Source of the DNA: Laguncularia racemosa
Lineage: Eukaryota > Streptophyta > Magnoliopsida > Myrtales > Combretaceae
Reading direction: 5' to 3'
NCBI GenBank assembly: GCA_037954665.1
Contig: JBBMOL010000594.1
Coordinates: 1-64,000, forward strand
DNA: 64,000 bases
Under the pieces are notes generated by a model, which saw only the letters and a program-made list of their open reading frames with translations, made no database searches and was not told where the DNA came from. The position numbers and the translations under genes are program-made. Shown here piece by piece: positions 33,842 through 43,073 of the stretch. Numbering within the stretch: the first letter of the stretch is position 1; every line of letters begins with the position of its first letter.

Positions 33842-34747
33842 TGATACGAACCATGCCAACCCGTGACGAAACCCAATACCAATAGGTTCGGAAATTCGTT
33901 GCCTAAGATGCCCAAACACCTAAAGTGGAAACCGCGACCCGTTGTCTATAAGCGAGACAAGAACCTTGGTATAAAAGTGAAGACGCCACAATCGGGATGA
34001 AAAAACCGATTGATAAGTCAGGATGAACGCCACGGAAATCAATCCGATAAGTTCGAATTAAGTTCTTGAAGAACCAAGAGAGGTGCCTCTCAAAAGTGTT
34101 TAATGTTCAATGATGTCTTATCTAAGTTGTTCTAAACCCTAGGAGCTTTTATACTAGGGTTACAATTCGTGTAAAAACAAGTCCAAAACGACGTAGTTTA
34201 GTTAAGTGACATAAAAACGCGAAACAGAACAAGCTGGCCGACAGGGGATACACGGCCTGTGTACACGCCCGTGTACTTTGGCCGTGTACTTGTCTGTGCA
34301 ACTTCTGGCAACATACACGCCCGTGTACTTTGACCGTGCATCTGTCTGTGCAACTTCTGGCAACATACACGCCCGTGTACTTTAGCCGTGTATCTTTCTG
34401 TGGATTTGCTTGACTCCATACACGGCCGTGCATTTTAACCGTGTATCTAGCCGTGTATGATTCTAGGCAATCTTGAGAGTCCTACACGGATGTGCCTTGA
34501 AAGTACACGCCCTCTTCAACCCGTGTCCAGTATAACTTGTACAAAAGCAAGGGTCTTCCAATGGTTGTTCCAATCCGTTCCAACTCCATGATTGCTCCAA
34601 TCCTTTCCGGCTTCATGGACAACCTTTATTAAGCCGTTAAGTGATTCCTTGAATCGTTTTGCTCGATTTCTTGTGATCGGTTCAGGCAGCACTTCAAGAG
34701 GATCCACATTTCTTCTTCCGGCTTGGCTCTCATCCCGGATCTCATCA
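33842..34747 (-). repeat. 5' LTR of CRM-5
   Basis: 906-bp copy of 29294-30199, with the palindrome cluster at 34247-34510 and a copy of the pol-tail codons at its start. Confidence 0.92.
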
Positions 34748-35417
34748 AGGTGGCCAATGAAGCTGGTAAGGGTTGTTGACATGATGAATATTAGTGGTTT
34801 TGGGCTGGATGATGTCAAAAAATGTGTTATAGTTGATAGTGACGCGGTCCTTGACGAATACATGGAGGTAAAATCAACATTAGCTTTATTTTGAAGTATA
34901 CTCATTTTTTTAAAGTTAATTCTTTGTTGTTATAATAACTATTTCTATTGTTTTGTAGAAACATCCGAAGGTTGGTAATCACGCCAACAAGGAATTTAAA
35001 GAGTTTGAAACACTTCAAGGGATATTTAGAAAGGATAGAGCAAATGGTAAAAGGGCTGAGACACCAGCAGAAGTAACACAGGACTTACAAAATGAGGGTG
35101 AGGATACTTTTGATGAAGATATAGAGTCAGAACAAGTGCCACAATCTACTGAAGCCTCCAACTATACCTCACGTGATCCATCTATGCGACCGACTCACAA
35201 GCGTCCTATGGTAGAATATGCTTCAGAATTTATATCTACGTTTCAAATGAGCATAAGTGATGTTAGGAGTGATTTTGCTTTACTTGCAGGAAAAATTGTT
35301 AATCTTCCTAGGGACGATGTTGTTATAGAGTTGAAAACGTTAGGATTGTCGGAAAATGAAGAGTTGGATGTTCTTATGCAAATGGCGACAAATCTACAGT
35401 ATGAAAAGTTTTTTTGA

Positions 35418-36303
35418 AAGCTCCAAGGAGAACAACGCCTAGCATTTGTTAGGTGAATTATTGGTTGATGTAAAACATGTTTGCAGTATTTGTGTAATTG
35501 AGACTTCTTTCCTTGGCTTTGTATTATCGAACCACTCTACCCTGGTTTAATACCTTGTATGGTTAAATTTATTTTCATATTTTGTAGAAGTTGTAACCCC
35601 ATGTATCTCCTGCAATAGAGTTGCCAGATTTTCTATCTGATGTAGTTGACAGGTCATAATCCTAAAAACTACTTTGACTCTTCCTTCATATGATTATTAT
35701 CTTATCTATGCCATTTATGCCTTGTCCTTATGAAATATAAAAGTGGTTGATGTTCCAATCTAATCGATCGAATTTGTGGATGGATTTTGGAATTTGTAGG
35801 TCCTTCAATGACTTATTTAAAGTAGTTGATGGATTTGTGGATGTTTTAGTATAAAAGTGTTTCATGTCTTTAGTGACTTATTTAAAATGATAAGTAACGT
35901 ATTATTTTATTAAATATAACATAATTTTTTTTCCTAAAATATTTAATATAATATATTAAACCTTCAAATCGTTTTTCCTTATAATAATATCAAATATATA
36001 TAAATAACTATGATATAATTAAAAAGGACAAAATTGTCAATTTTAATATGTTTAATCCAATACTTTGCAATTCCAAACATTGGACAGCACAAAAAGCCTT
36101 CTCCAATAATTAAAAAGGGCAAAACTGTCAAATTTACTATGTTCAGTCCAGTACTTTACAATCCAAACACTGGACAGTACAAAAATCCTTGTCCAGTACT
36201 GAACAAACCAAATGTGGTACAAAAATATTTTTTGTCCAATCCTTCTTGTTTTGTACTGTCTAGTACTCCTTGTTCTGTCTAGTACCAGTAACTAAATGAT
36301 ACC
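35418..36303 (+). other. Right end of the Harbinger element
   Basis: Noncoding. From about 36050 it contains at least four TGGACA / TGTCCA-type subterminal repeats (for example ACTGGACAGTAC near 36169 and TGTCCAGTACTG near 36191) mirroring those at the left end; these are likely transposase/ORF2 binding sites. Confidence 0.55.
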
Positions 36304-36306
36304 TAA

Positions 36307-36456
36307 AAATCTCAAGAAGACTTTAAGGTAATCACAACTTCAAGGCAACTAGCATTTGCAAACCAAGTTTTTCAGTCCAAGTGGCTTTCAGAAATTCTCA
36401 TCTACAACAAAAGACCCATTAGATTTGAAGGCAAATCTTCCACAAACTTAAGGAGA
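36307..36456 (+). pseudogene. Pol-end stub of CRM-O1
   Basis: The last part reads DLKANLPQ, the conserved segment just before the LTR in family 1 (compare DLRANLPEARGDD in CRM-1). Everything from RT to the integrase C-terminus is missing between this stub and the protease at 24966. Confidence 0.65.
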
Positions 36457-37127
36457 TGATGGGAATCAAACCAATGCAACAACAAGATCCATTACCCAAG
36501 CAAAGAGCTAAAGGACTATAGAACTTAACATTGAGAGTCCTCTTTGAGCAAATGGAACCCAAAGACATTCACATAGTGTCTTCATTCATTTTATATGATT
36601 GTTTTATATTTAATCAGGTACACTTGTCATACTACAGGATGGCGACTAAACTAATTAGCAGATGGTTTAAAGAAGGGTTTATGGTCCATTTGTTGAACTA
36701 AAATAAGCCATACAGAGTCGGCCATGTACTATGCTATTTTCTTTATTTTCTTATGCTTGTTTTTCCATATTTAGGGACTATTATAAATACATGTAAGGGG
36801 GATAACCAAAAGAAACTTTTGTCATATTTTGGAAAAGCATCACGTGAAAGAAAGGGAATTGTCTCTCTTATTTCATACACTCTTATCAATTCATTTTAAG
36901 GGTTGTGGCAAGTGGAGGCTTAGATTGTTGTGAGTAAAATCAAAAATTGCAAGTTGTTTCCTCATTCTACTAGTGAGTAATATCTAGTAAGAATTTGGAA
37001 TTTCATTTTGTTGTTATATGGAAATTAGGGTTCAACGTTCAAAAAAGGAATCAATGCCATTTTGAAAACAATCGTTCAATTGTTTCATTAATTAGGATTG
37101 TTTGATTGAAATGGGTTTGGCATATCA
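36457..37127 (+). repeat. 3' LTR of CRM-O1 (shortened)
   Basis: Starts TGATGGGAATCAAACC after AAGGAGA and ends GGCATATCA. It is 671 bp, so about 350 bp shorter than other family-1 LTRs. TATA-like TATAAATAC near 36785. The 5' partner is outside the window, so the expected TTAAC duplication (37128-37132) cannot be checked. Confidence 0.8.
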
Positions 37128-37274
37128 TTAACTCACAGTTCAACCGGTAAGTCTCCCTTTGAAGTAGTGTATGGCTATAATCCTACCCTTCCATTGGATT
37201 TAATAGCTAACCTGACAACAAAGGAAGAAAGTTTGAGTAGAGTGGAGTGTTTCAGAGAGATTTAGAAGCTTCAT
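37128..37274 (+). pseudogene. Integrase fragment between two CRM elements
   Basis: 147 bp translate as a segment with GKSPFEVVYGYNP, LPLDLIA and KEESLSRVE, the part of family-1 integrase/C-terminal region found at 4960-5100 in CRM-1. It belongs to a still older element into which CRM-O1 (left) and CRM-O0 (right) inserted. Its sequence on both outer sides is beyond this window or displaced. Confidence 0.8.
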
Positions 37275-37743
37275 TTATGGGAATCAAATCAGAAAGGCCA
37301 GTGGTGCACCCATTTAAGCTGGCTATAAAAGGCTAGCGACATAGGGATTTAGGTTGGCAGTATATGTTTTCAAGGCTGGTGGCTTATAACTTTAGACCGG
37401 TTGTTTTATGTAGTTTCAAGCTAGTTTATCTTGGTACTATAAATACCTTTTTGTAATGGAAACACTAGACTTTAGACATTTGAGAAATACAAAAAATGGA
37501 GTTTACTTCATTTTCTTATACTCTTATCAATCTGTGGATTGTGGCGAGTGATGGCATCGAGATTGTTGTGCATCATATCAACAATACCGTGCTAGGATTA
37601 TTCTCTTACTAGTGCATCATCTCTGGTAAGGGTTTCGGGTTTTATCTTGTTATTATTGTTTGTTTGATTACCAAAATTGTGTTTTTGTGAATCGTCGATT
37701 GCAATTGCAATTGCTTGGTTCTGAATAGGAATTAGACATATCA
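37275..37743 (+). repeat. 5' LTR of CRM-O0 (short) and decayed PBS
   Basis: Begins TTATGGGAATC (probable mutated TGATGGGAATC) and ends GACATATCA. At 469 bp it is under half the family length. TATAAATAC near 37438. TAGTATCAAAGC at 37749-37760 is a two-mismatch PBS. Positions 37761-38102 are leader without a gene. Confidence 0.7.
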
Positions 37744-38102
37744 TATTTTAGTATCAAAGCATTGGTTGAGAGAAAGGATTATGACATGGTTGTTTGTTAG
37801 TGAATTGAAATTAGGGTTTATATTGTGAATTATGTTATGGATTAATTGAATTTGAATTGGAGTTGAACAAGGGTTGACGTTTGGGTTATGTAGCGATTTG
37901 TGTGTGATTGTAATTTAGGCTTGTGATGTAGTTATTGATAGCGAATTGAAGTTAGGGTTTAAATTATCAATTATGTTGTGATTTGATTGGAATTAAATTG
38001 GGAATTGAGCGGAGGTTGAAAATTAGGGATTATGTTGTTAGGGTTGTTGTGGTGTATGATTGTGATTTGGGGATTTTTATTGAAACTGAAATTTAGCGAA
38101 GC

Positions 38103-38317
38103 ATGTAGAACGATAGTGTAAATGGAGGAATTGGGAATGAAGCCAACAGTCAGGTTAGAGGAGGAGGTTAGGGATGTCATGCTATAGGTGGTAGGAGAAC
38201 TTTGGAAGAGCAGTTATAGGACCTAACCACTGTAGTTGCTATTCTAGTAATGTGAGTCGATCAAATGACATTACCCTAATAGCAGTGGCAAATCTGCAGG
38301 CACCCCACCTAATGATG
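38103..38317 (+). pseudogene. gag: gag N-terminus of CRM-O0
   Basis: Matches the MSNDSxNGGIGNxANSQ start of CRM-O1 but codon 2 is TAG and several more stops follow. It is interrupted near 38318 by the truncated Athila-like element and resumes at 53729. Confidence 0.75.
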
Positions 38318-38318
38318 T

Positions 38319-38464
38319 TGATCAGCCATTTCTTCCTTCAGTGATTCTCCTTGAATACCAAATGATGTTGACTCCGTCGAGTGTTGCTTTTTCTGATAAC
38401 AACGAATAATTTTCTCTGGCTTAGGATTGAAAACAGCAAGTTCCTTGGAGCGACTTCTGGTCAT
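38319..38464 (-). pseudogene. gag: Truncated second Athila gag N-terminus
   Basis: Minus-strand ATG at 38464 (MTRSRSKELAVFNPKPEK) is identical in context to the gag start at 52145. It stops after about 48 codons at the junction with CRM-O0. Confidence 0.85.
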
Positions 38465-38587
38465 GCACTGTAAACGTAATACAAATCAATTATGAGCTCC
38501 AAATTCTCAGGAAGAAAAAGGAAAAAAAATAAGAAAGAAATAAATTGGTTAAATTAATAGGTAAAAAGTGTTTCTAATATTGGTGTA

Positions 38588-38605
38588 TCCCCGGCAACGG
38601 CGCCA
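38588..38605 (-). other. Primer-binding site, left Athila copy
   Basis: Complement of TCCCCGGCAACGGCGCCA, typical of Athila elements. It shows that the LTR at 38612-39981 also acts as a 5' LTR for the truncated tandem copy. Confidence 0.85.
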
Positions 38606-38611
38606 AAAACT

Positions 38612-39981
38612 TGATCGTTGCCAATCGTAGTTTTAATATTTATAATGCCTGTTGCTAATTCTAACTACGTTGCAATAGGCAAGTGTACCTACCGTGGACG
38701 TAATATAATGTCAAGTACAGGGTCGTCCCATAAAGATACACCAACTACTAGTACTAACTCCGTTCCTATTATCTAACCGACGCTTAAATATGTTGGTTGA
38801 AACTTAAATACACTAATCTTAAAACTAATAACTCACTAACAACAATGGTTCGGAAGATTTATCAATTAACAAAAGAAACCTAGATCTTATTCTACTCCTT
38901 CTCTATCATGTAATTCATTAGATTTATGAAGATTGACGTAATTGACTTCTTATACTGTCAAATTCCCTAGTCAAGTTAACTACTTTCTCAAGTATATTAA
39001 CCTATCTAATCCTAGGTTTCTCAAATAGGATCACTCCTTAATTAATAGCAACCTAGAATTGCATAAAGCACATGAATTCGCATCAAAATAATCGATGTAA
39101 ACAGAAGACTCTTGTTCCTATCTCTAGAAGAACAATCAAATCTCATTAATTGCATTAAATCTAATCATAAAAGCAATTTCTCAATTAACTAATATGATAT
39201 CATGCATAAATTCATATTCCGGATCTATGAATCTAAGAAACAATTGAAGGGCATGCAATTAATCATAAGAAAGTCAACAACTTCGCATTAAAAACCGAAT
39301 CTTCATCACATGACAGAGAAGTTTCGAATAAAATCTAGATTTAGAGTCTACTCCTCCATAAATTGGACAAACGAAATACAATTACTGGAAGAATAAATAA
39401 AATTCATAGTCACAGCCCTTAAAGATAGAATCTTCTTCTTCGTGGGTCTTTAATCTCCTTTTGAATTGACGGAATCTTCTTTCCCCTGCTGTTATGAGAG
39501 TCAGAGCAAGTACAAAATTCGTAACACTTGTTCTAGGGCAACTAACGGTCTATTTATACATGTACCCGGGTTGGATACATACACGGGCGGATACATGAGT
39601 AGTGTATCTCGTTCGTGTATCTCATGCTTGCTTCCAAGTGTCCTTATGTGAATATACACGAGAAATACATGGGAGTGTACATTGGTCGTGTATTTGAAAC
39701 ATCGTTGAACAGCAGCAAAACTTAGATACACAAGCAAAGTACATGGGCGTGTATCTCGCTTGTGTACTTTCCAGAATTCTTTTCTTCACATGTATTGTAT
39801 CCAATTCCTTCCAAACTTGATCCGACTCTTCAAAACTCCTTCCCTTAGCTCCAAAATACTCTAGAAGATCCTGAAATTAATATTCATCCATTAAGCATCC
39901 TTTTCTTCAACAAATCATCTAAAAATTCAACAATAAAGCACAATTTCATTACTCTAGATAAGGGTATTTTGCGACTTATCA
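38612..39981 (-). repeat. Left (shared) Athila LTR
   Basis: 1370 bp. On the minus strand it starts TGATAAGTCGC after the polypurine tract and ends GGCAACGATCA. TATA box TATAAATAGA lies near 39549-39558, with CGTGTA-type palindromes at 39560-39780 immediately upstream of it. About two dozen differences from the right LTR, which also has 66 extra bp. Confidence 0.88.
39560..39780 (-). promoter_or_regulatory. CGTGTA palindrome cluster upstream of the Athila TATA box
   Basis: Repeats of TACAC(A/G)A...GTACATGGGCGTGTA form. The right LTR has the same cluster at 53240-53520 with one additional 66-bp unit. The core AAAGTACA(C/T)GGGCGTGTA also occurs in family-2 CRM LTRs. Confidence 0.6.
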
Positions 39982-40020
39982 AACTTCCCCACACTTAATT
40001 CTTTGCTTGTCCCAAGCAAA
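39982..40020 (-). other. Polypurine tract and hairpin next to the Athila 3' LTR
   Basis: Minus-strand TAAGTGTGGGGAAGTT ends at the LTR. Just upstream in element sense is an 8-bp perfect stem TTTGCTTG/CAAGCAAA (40002-40009, 40013-40020). The tract primes plus-strand DNA synthesis; the hairpin's role is unknown. Confidence 0.75.
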
Positions 40021-41170
40021 ATAAAACATTAATCAAACTTCTCGTTAATCATGATTGTCATTACCAAATAATACTACTCACACATTAACATTTATGAATT
40101 TTAATCTTTAAAGCTCAATGCAATCCCTCAATCTAATGAGTGTGCTTCTCACCTTGTCGTGAAAGTATTGTAACAAAGATACTTTAGTCAAATTTCTAGG
40201 ATTAATCAGAGTAGACCAATCTTTACCCTTGTCATTTAACAATGGCTTTCATGATCAAAATTAGACACAAGATCAATTTGAGCAAAAGGAAACGTGGTAC
40301 ATTTCAATCACCACTAAAGAGTCTATAATCTTCTCAATTATCTCTCTTAGTAAAGAAATCAATAATGAAAATACATTGCATCTAAGTTTCCCCTGGATTC
40401 CTCCTCCTTTCAAAGATTTTATTCTTAGTAATAGTTTACTGGTTTCATCCCTTTTTTTTTTTTTTTAGGATCTTGCAACCCATGTAACGAGTTTTCAGCC
40501 AATAATCCTAGGCTCGTCACCCAAGTTAACGAATGTTATCCCCTCAATTGAGGGCGTTCCTATGGGCTTAATTACTCGAGTTACAAGACCCTCTCAACTT
40601 TTGCCTTTATGGTATTTCATTTTGTTACGGTAATTTCCTCGGTCGGCCGATCCCAGGCCAGATGACCTTAGGTGACCAAGTTTTAAAGGAACCCCATCAA
40701 ACCTCTATTACCTTAACTTATTATTTTGACTAGTTAGTAGCAGAGTCAAACTTCGCTCTTCTGAGGGACCAAAGCCTGCCCATAGAAACCAATCCTTTAT
40801 TTTTCAAGTATAACATGCTTTCATTAAATTATTACTTTAAAGAGATCTTCTAAGAAGGATCACCAAGAGAATCATTTCATTTGCCCTTTCATGAAAGATT
40901 AAATGGCTCTCAAGATCTTTGAGTTTCACAACGATTTTATCCCATAACTTTGACTAAGTATCAATGTTCCAAAGAAGACAAAGGTGACATGCACAACACT
41001 CTTTTAGAGGAATTCATTCACTAAATGCTAAAATACTATGTAATTTGCAATCATGATTTCAAAATTCGATTATCAAGCAAAAAGAGAAAAACAAAAATTA
41101 GGGGAAATTTTTTAATGACTCATACAATTCAGCACAACCCTTATCAAAATCAAATTTCTTTAGTATCCCC

Positions 41171-41208
41171 TTCCCCACACTTAGATTGAGACATTGTCTC
41201 CAATGTCT
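41171..41208 (-). other. Second polypurine/hairpin module
   Basis: TTCCCCACACTTA (plus strand, 41171-41183) followed by an 8-bp stem AGACATTG/CAATGTCT (41189-41196, 41201-41208). Confidence 0.6.
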
Positions 41209-42256
41209 TTATCATTCAAGAACGTAATGAGAAATAAAGAGATAAAAAGAAAAAAAATAAAAAGAGAAGGAACTGAGACTTCCCAGGATTAAACAAGTGA
41301 TGGACCAATTGCATAGCCAGTAGAATGTCGATCAGGATGAACTAGCACCATCCTGCTTCCTCTTAGCAGGGGTGGTCTTCTTCTTCTTGGTAAACTTCGG
41401 TTTAACTACACGTCTTTTTTGACCATCTGAATCAATCACAATGGTCTCAAAACAGGTTAGGTTCTTTAATTACACAAAGAAAATGATAAGACTTGCATTG
41501 GGTTTCTGAAACAAGGAGGAAGATAGCACAGTTGAGATACACAACCAAGGTACACGATTGTGTACCTAGTTGTGTATCTACCCATCTCATAAATGCACAA
41601 ATTACCATAGGAACGCTCAAAATCAGGTCTTGTGGCTTTAGTATATTATCAATCTACCTTTCTGAAGGCAAAAAAATGTAACTACAACACACCCAAAGCA
41701 TCCTTAAACGATAAAGTTCGAATCTTGATTCTAAGAAGCTAAGTGCGATAGTTTAGTGATCATAAAAAAAAAAATGGCCTCATAACTTTGTTTCTAAGAA
41801 GAAGATCGGGAAAGAAACACAACAACATTATTCAAGAAACCTACAAAATCAAAGTCCCAAATATTCATGTTCAAACCCTAACTATCGATTCACTTGTTTG
41901 GCAGCCACTCATGACATCAATCATGCATTCACATGAGTTCAAAATGTCTACAGATCTATCAACAATCGACTTCCAAAATGCGAAATCACTCATCATACCA
42001 TCATCATTGATGCAAGCATGTATGGTAGTCGTAAAAGAAAACAGAGAAGCAACCATATTGCAATAAGTATTGAAGAAGAAAAAGAGAAAACTTACTTACC
42101 TTGAGTCTTTGAAACGGAAGAAATTTATGGTGTGGAAAGAACAACCACAGTATGGAGGAGTAAAGTGGGAGTGAGTGGGTCAAATACACGAATGGAGAAT
42201 GGGTCGTGTAAATGGCAAAGTGAAGTGAGGAGTCCTTTTATAGTACAAGCAGAAAA

Positions 42257-42640
42257 AATAGATACACGACCAAAGTACACGGTCATGTACTTTGGTCGTG
42301 TACTTTGGATTCCTTTCTGTGGGTTAGATACACGACCAAGTACACGAGCGTATACCTTGTTCGTGTATTATGGGAGAGCATTCTGTGGGCTAGATACACG
42401 ACCAGGTACATGAGCGTGTACCTTGTTCGTGTATCATGGGAGAGCATTCTGTGAGTCAAATACACGACCAGGTACACGAGCGTATATCTTGTTCGTGTAT
42501 ATAAAGGGGGTGTTCTGTGGGTCAGATACACGACCAGGTACATGAGCGTGTACCTTGTTCGTGTATCGAATTGTGCCTTCTGTGGGTCAAATACACGACC
42601 AGGTACACGAGTGTGTACTTTATTCGTATATCTCTGATAT
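42257..42640 (-). repeat. 66-bp minisatellite, about 5.5 units
   Basis: Units begin near 42319, 42385, 42451 and so on, each with GATACACGACCAGGTACA, GAGCGTGTACC, TTGTTCGTGTAT and a variable end before TTCTGTGGG. Every unit contains the CGTGTA inverted repeat. Because 66 is a multiple of three, the minus strand stays open over the array; I do not regard that as a gene. Confidence 0.85.
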
Positions 42641-42842
42641 GTACACAATGAGCATTTTTTTTAAGTGCACGGGAGGCCACACCATGACGTATTCCCCTTT
42701 TGTATTGCAAAGTCAATTTAGACACCCTCTGGCATGTGTGAGAAACCGGATACACGACTAGTATACCCGGTTGTGCAGATCAAAGTACATACCTGTCATC
42801 ACTTCATCTTGCATTCCCTTGAAAACGTCTCCCATCCTGAAT

Positions 42843-42874
42843 TTCCCCACACTTAGAGCTTAAAAGAAGCTCTA
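42843..42874 (-). other. Third polypurine/hairpin module
   Basis: TTCCCCACACTTA (42843-42855) overlapping an 8-bp stem TAGAGCTT/AAGCTCTA (42854-42861, 42867-42874). Confidence 0.6.
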
Positions 42875-43073
42875 TTAAGGTGACTTTCATAGAATCCAAA
42901 CTTGGTTAGCCCCTCTGTAGCTTGCTGTCTTGCAAAAGTTACTCCAAAACAACGGATGATAATAAAGAAAAAAAAAGAAAAGAAAAAAAAAAACTTACCT
43001 AAGCAACATGGGTTGCCTCCCAAGAAGCGATGTTGTTTAACGTCGTTAGCTCGATGTAATGAATCGGTGGAGC

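Larger units (their letters stand above)
29294..34747 (-). mobile_element. CRM-5, family-2 CRM lacking RT/RNase H
   Basis: Two 906-bp LTRs (29294-30199 and 33842-34747) with AGGTG duplicated at 29289-29293 and 34748-34752. Minus-strand interior: PBS, leader, gag, protease, then RT start fused to integrase. About 16 LTR differences by eye (about 1.8 percent). Inserted in an exon of the Harbinger ORF2. Confidence 0.94.
29079..35417 (+). pseudogene. Harbinger ORF2, Myb/SANT-like DNA-binding protein, split by CRM-5
   Basis: The N-terminal exon from ATG 29079 (MDSRDKKTRHSWSQVEEETLL) is a Myb/SANT-like domain with the usual Trp and acidic residues. It is interrupted at 29293 by CRM-5 (duplication AGGTG) and continues in frame at 34753 with the SGFGLDDVKKC block typical of this family. 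A donor at 34867/34868 and acceptor at 34958/34959 join it to a second exon (34959-35417) with KHPKVGNHANKEF and an acidic, Ser/Thr-rich C-terminus. In active PIF elements this protein binds element ends and assists transposase. Apart from the insertion I see no stop. Confidence 0.8.
24970..36303 (+). mobile_element. PIF/Harbinger DNA transposon (contains CRM-5)
   Basis: TAA triplets at 24967-24969 and 36304-36306 fit the 3-bp TWA duplication of this superfamily. The ends are degenerate inverted repeats: the inner part of the left terminus (CGTTTGGTTA) resembles the reversed right terminus (CATTTAGTTA). Both ends carry subterminal repeats of TACTGGACA/TGTCCAGTA. It encodes a DDE transposase (27478-28864) and a Myb/SANT-like protein (29079-35417), the standard two-gene set. 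Excluding CRM-5 it is about 5.9 kb. Exact termini are less sure than the genes. Confidence 0.8.
1..37127 (+). mobile_element. CRM-O1, outer Ty3/gypsy CRM element (5' LTR outside window)
   Basis: The scattered pieces 1-294, 6457-6550, 7574-7622, 19297-20096, 24191-24966 and 36307-37127 read as one plus-strand CRM-type element once the nested insertions are removed. They give a leader, a gag start, gag, a zinc knuckle, a protease, a pol-end stub and a 3' LTR. Each break is bounded by a duplicated target site. RT, RNase H and integrase are absent: only about 150 bp separate the inner transposon from the 3' LTR, so this copy was, or became, non-autonomous. Many stop codons make it one of the oldest layers. 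Positions 1-131 are its untranslated leader and show no gene. Confidence 0.85.
39982..43073 (-). other. Athila 3' noncoding region with three polypurine/hairpin modules
   Basis: About 3.1 kb between pol and the 3' LTR, without a convincing gene. It contains the polypurine tract next to the LTR (39985-39997) and two further copies of the same 13 bases (41171-41183, 42843-42855), a CGTGTA patch (41510-41580), a 66-bp minisatellite (42257-42640) and the conserved TTGGGAGGCAACCCA block (about 43010-43024). A Lys-rich minus-strand frame near 41330-41446 is too short to name. No envelope-like ORF remains. Confidence 0.6.

Noticed and set aside
41330..41446. Lys-rich minus-strand frame (KKKKTTPAKRKQ) as a nuclear protein gene
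   Set aside because: Too short, with no start or upstream exon I can support. Could be a relic of an old Athila ORF; left unnamed.
42283..42648. 121-codon minus-strand ORF over the 66-bp array
   Set aside because: The frame is open only because the unit length is a multiple of three. Composition is that of the DNA repeat and there is no start context or homology.
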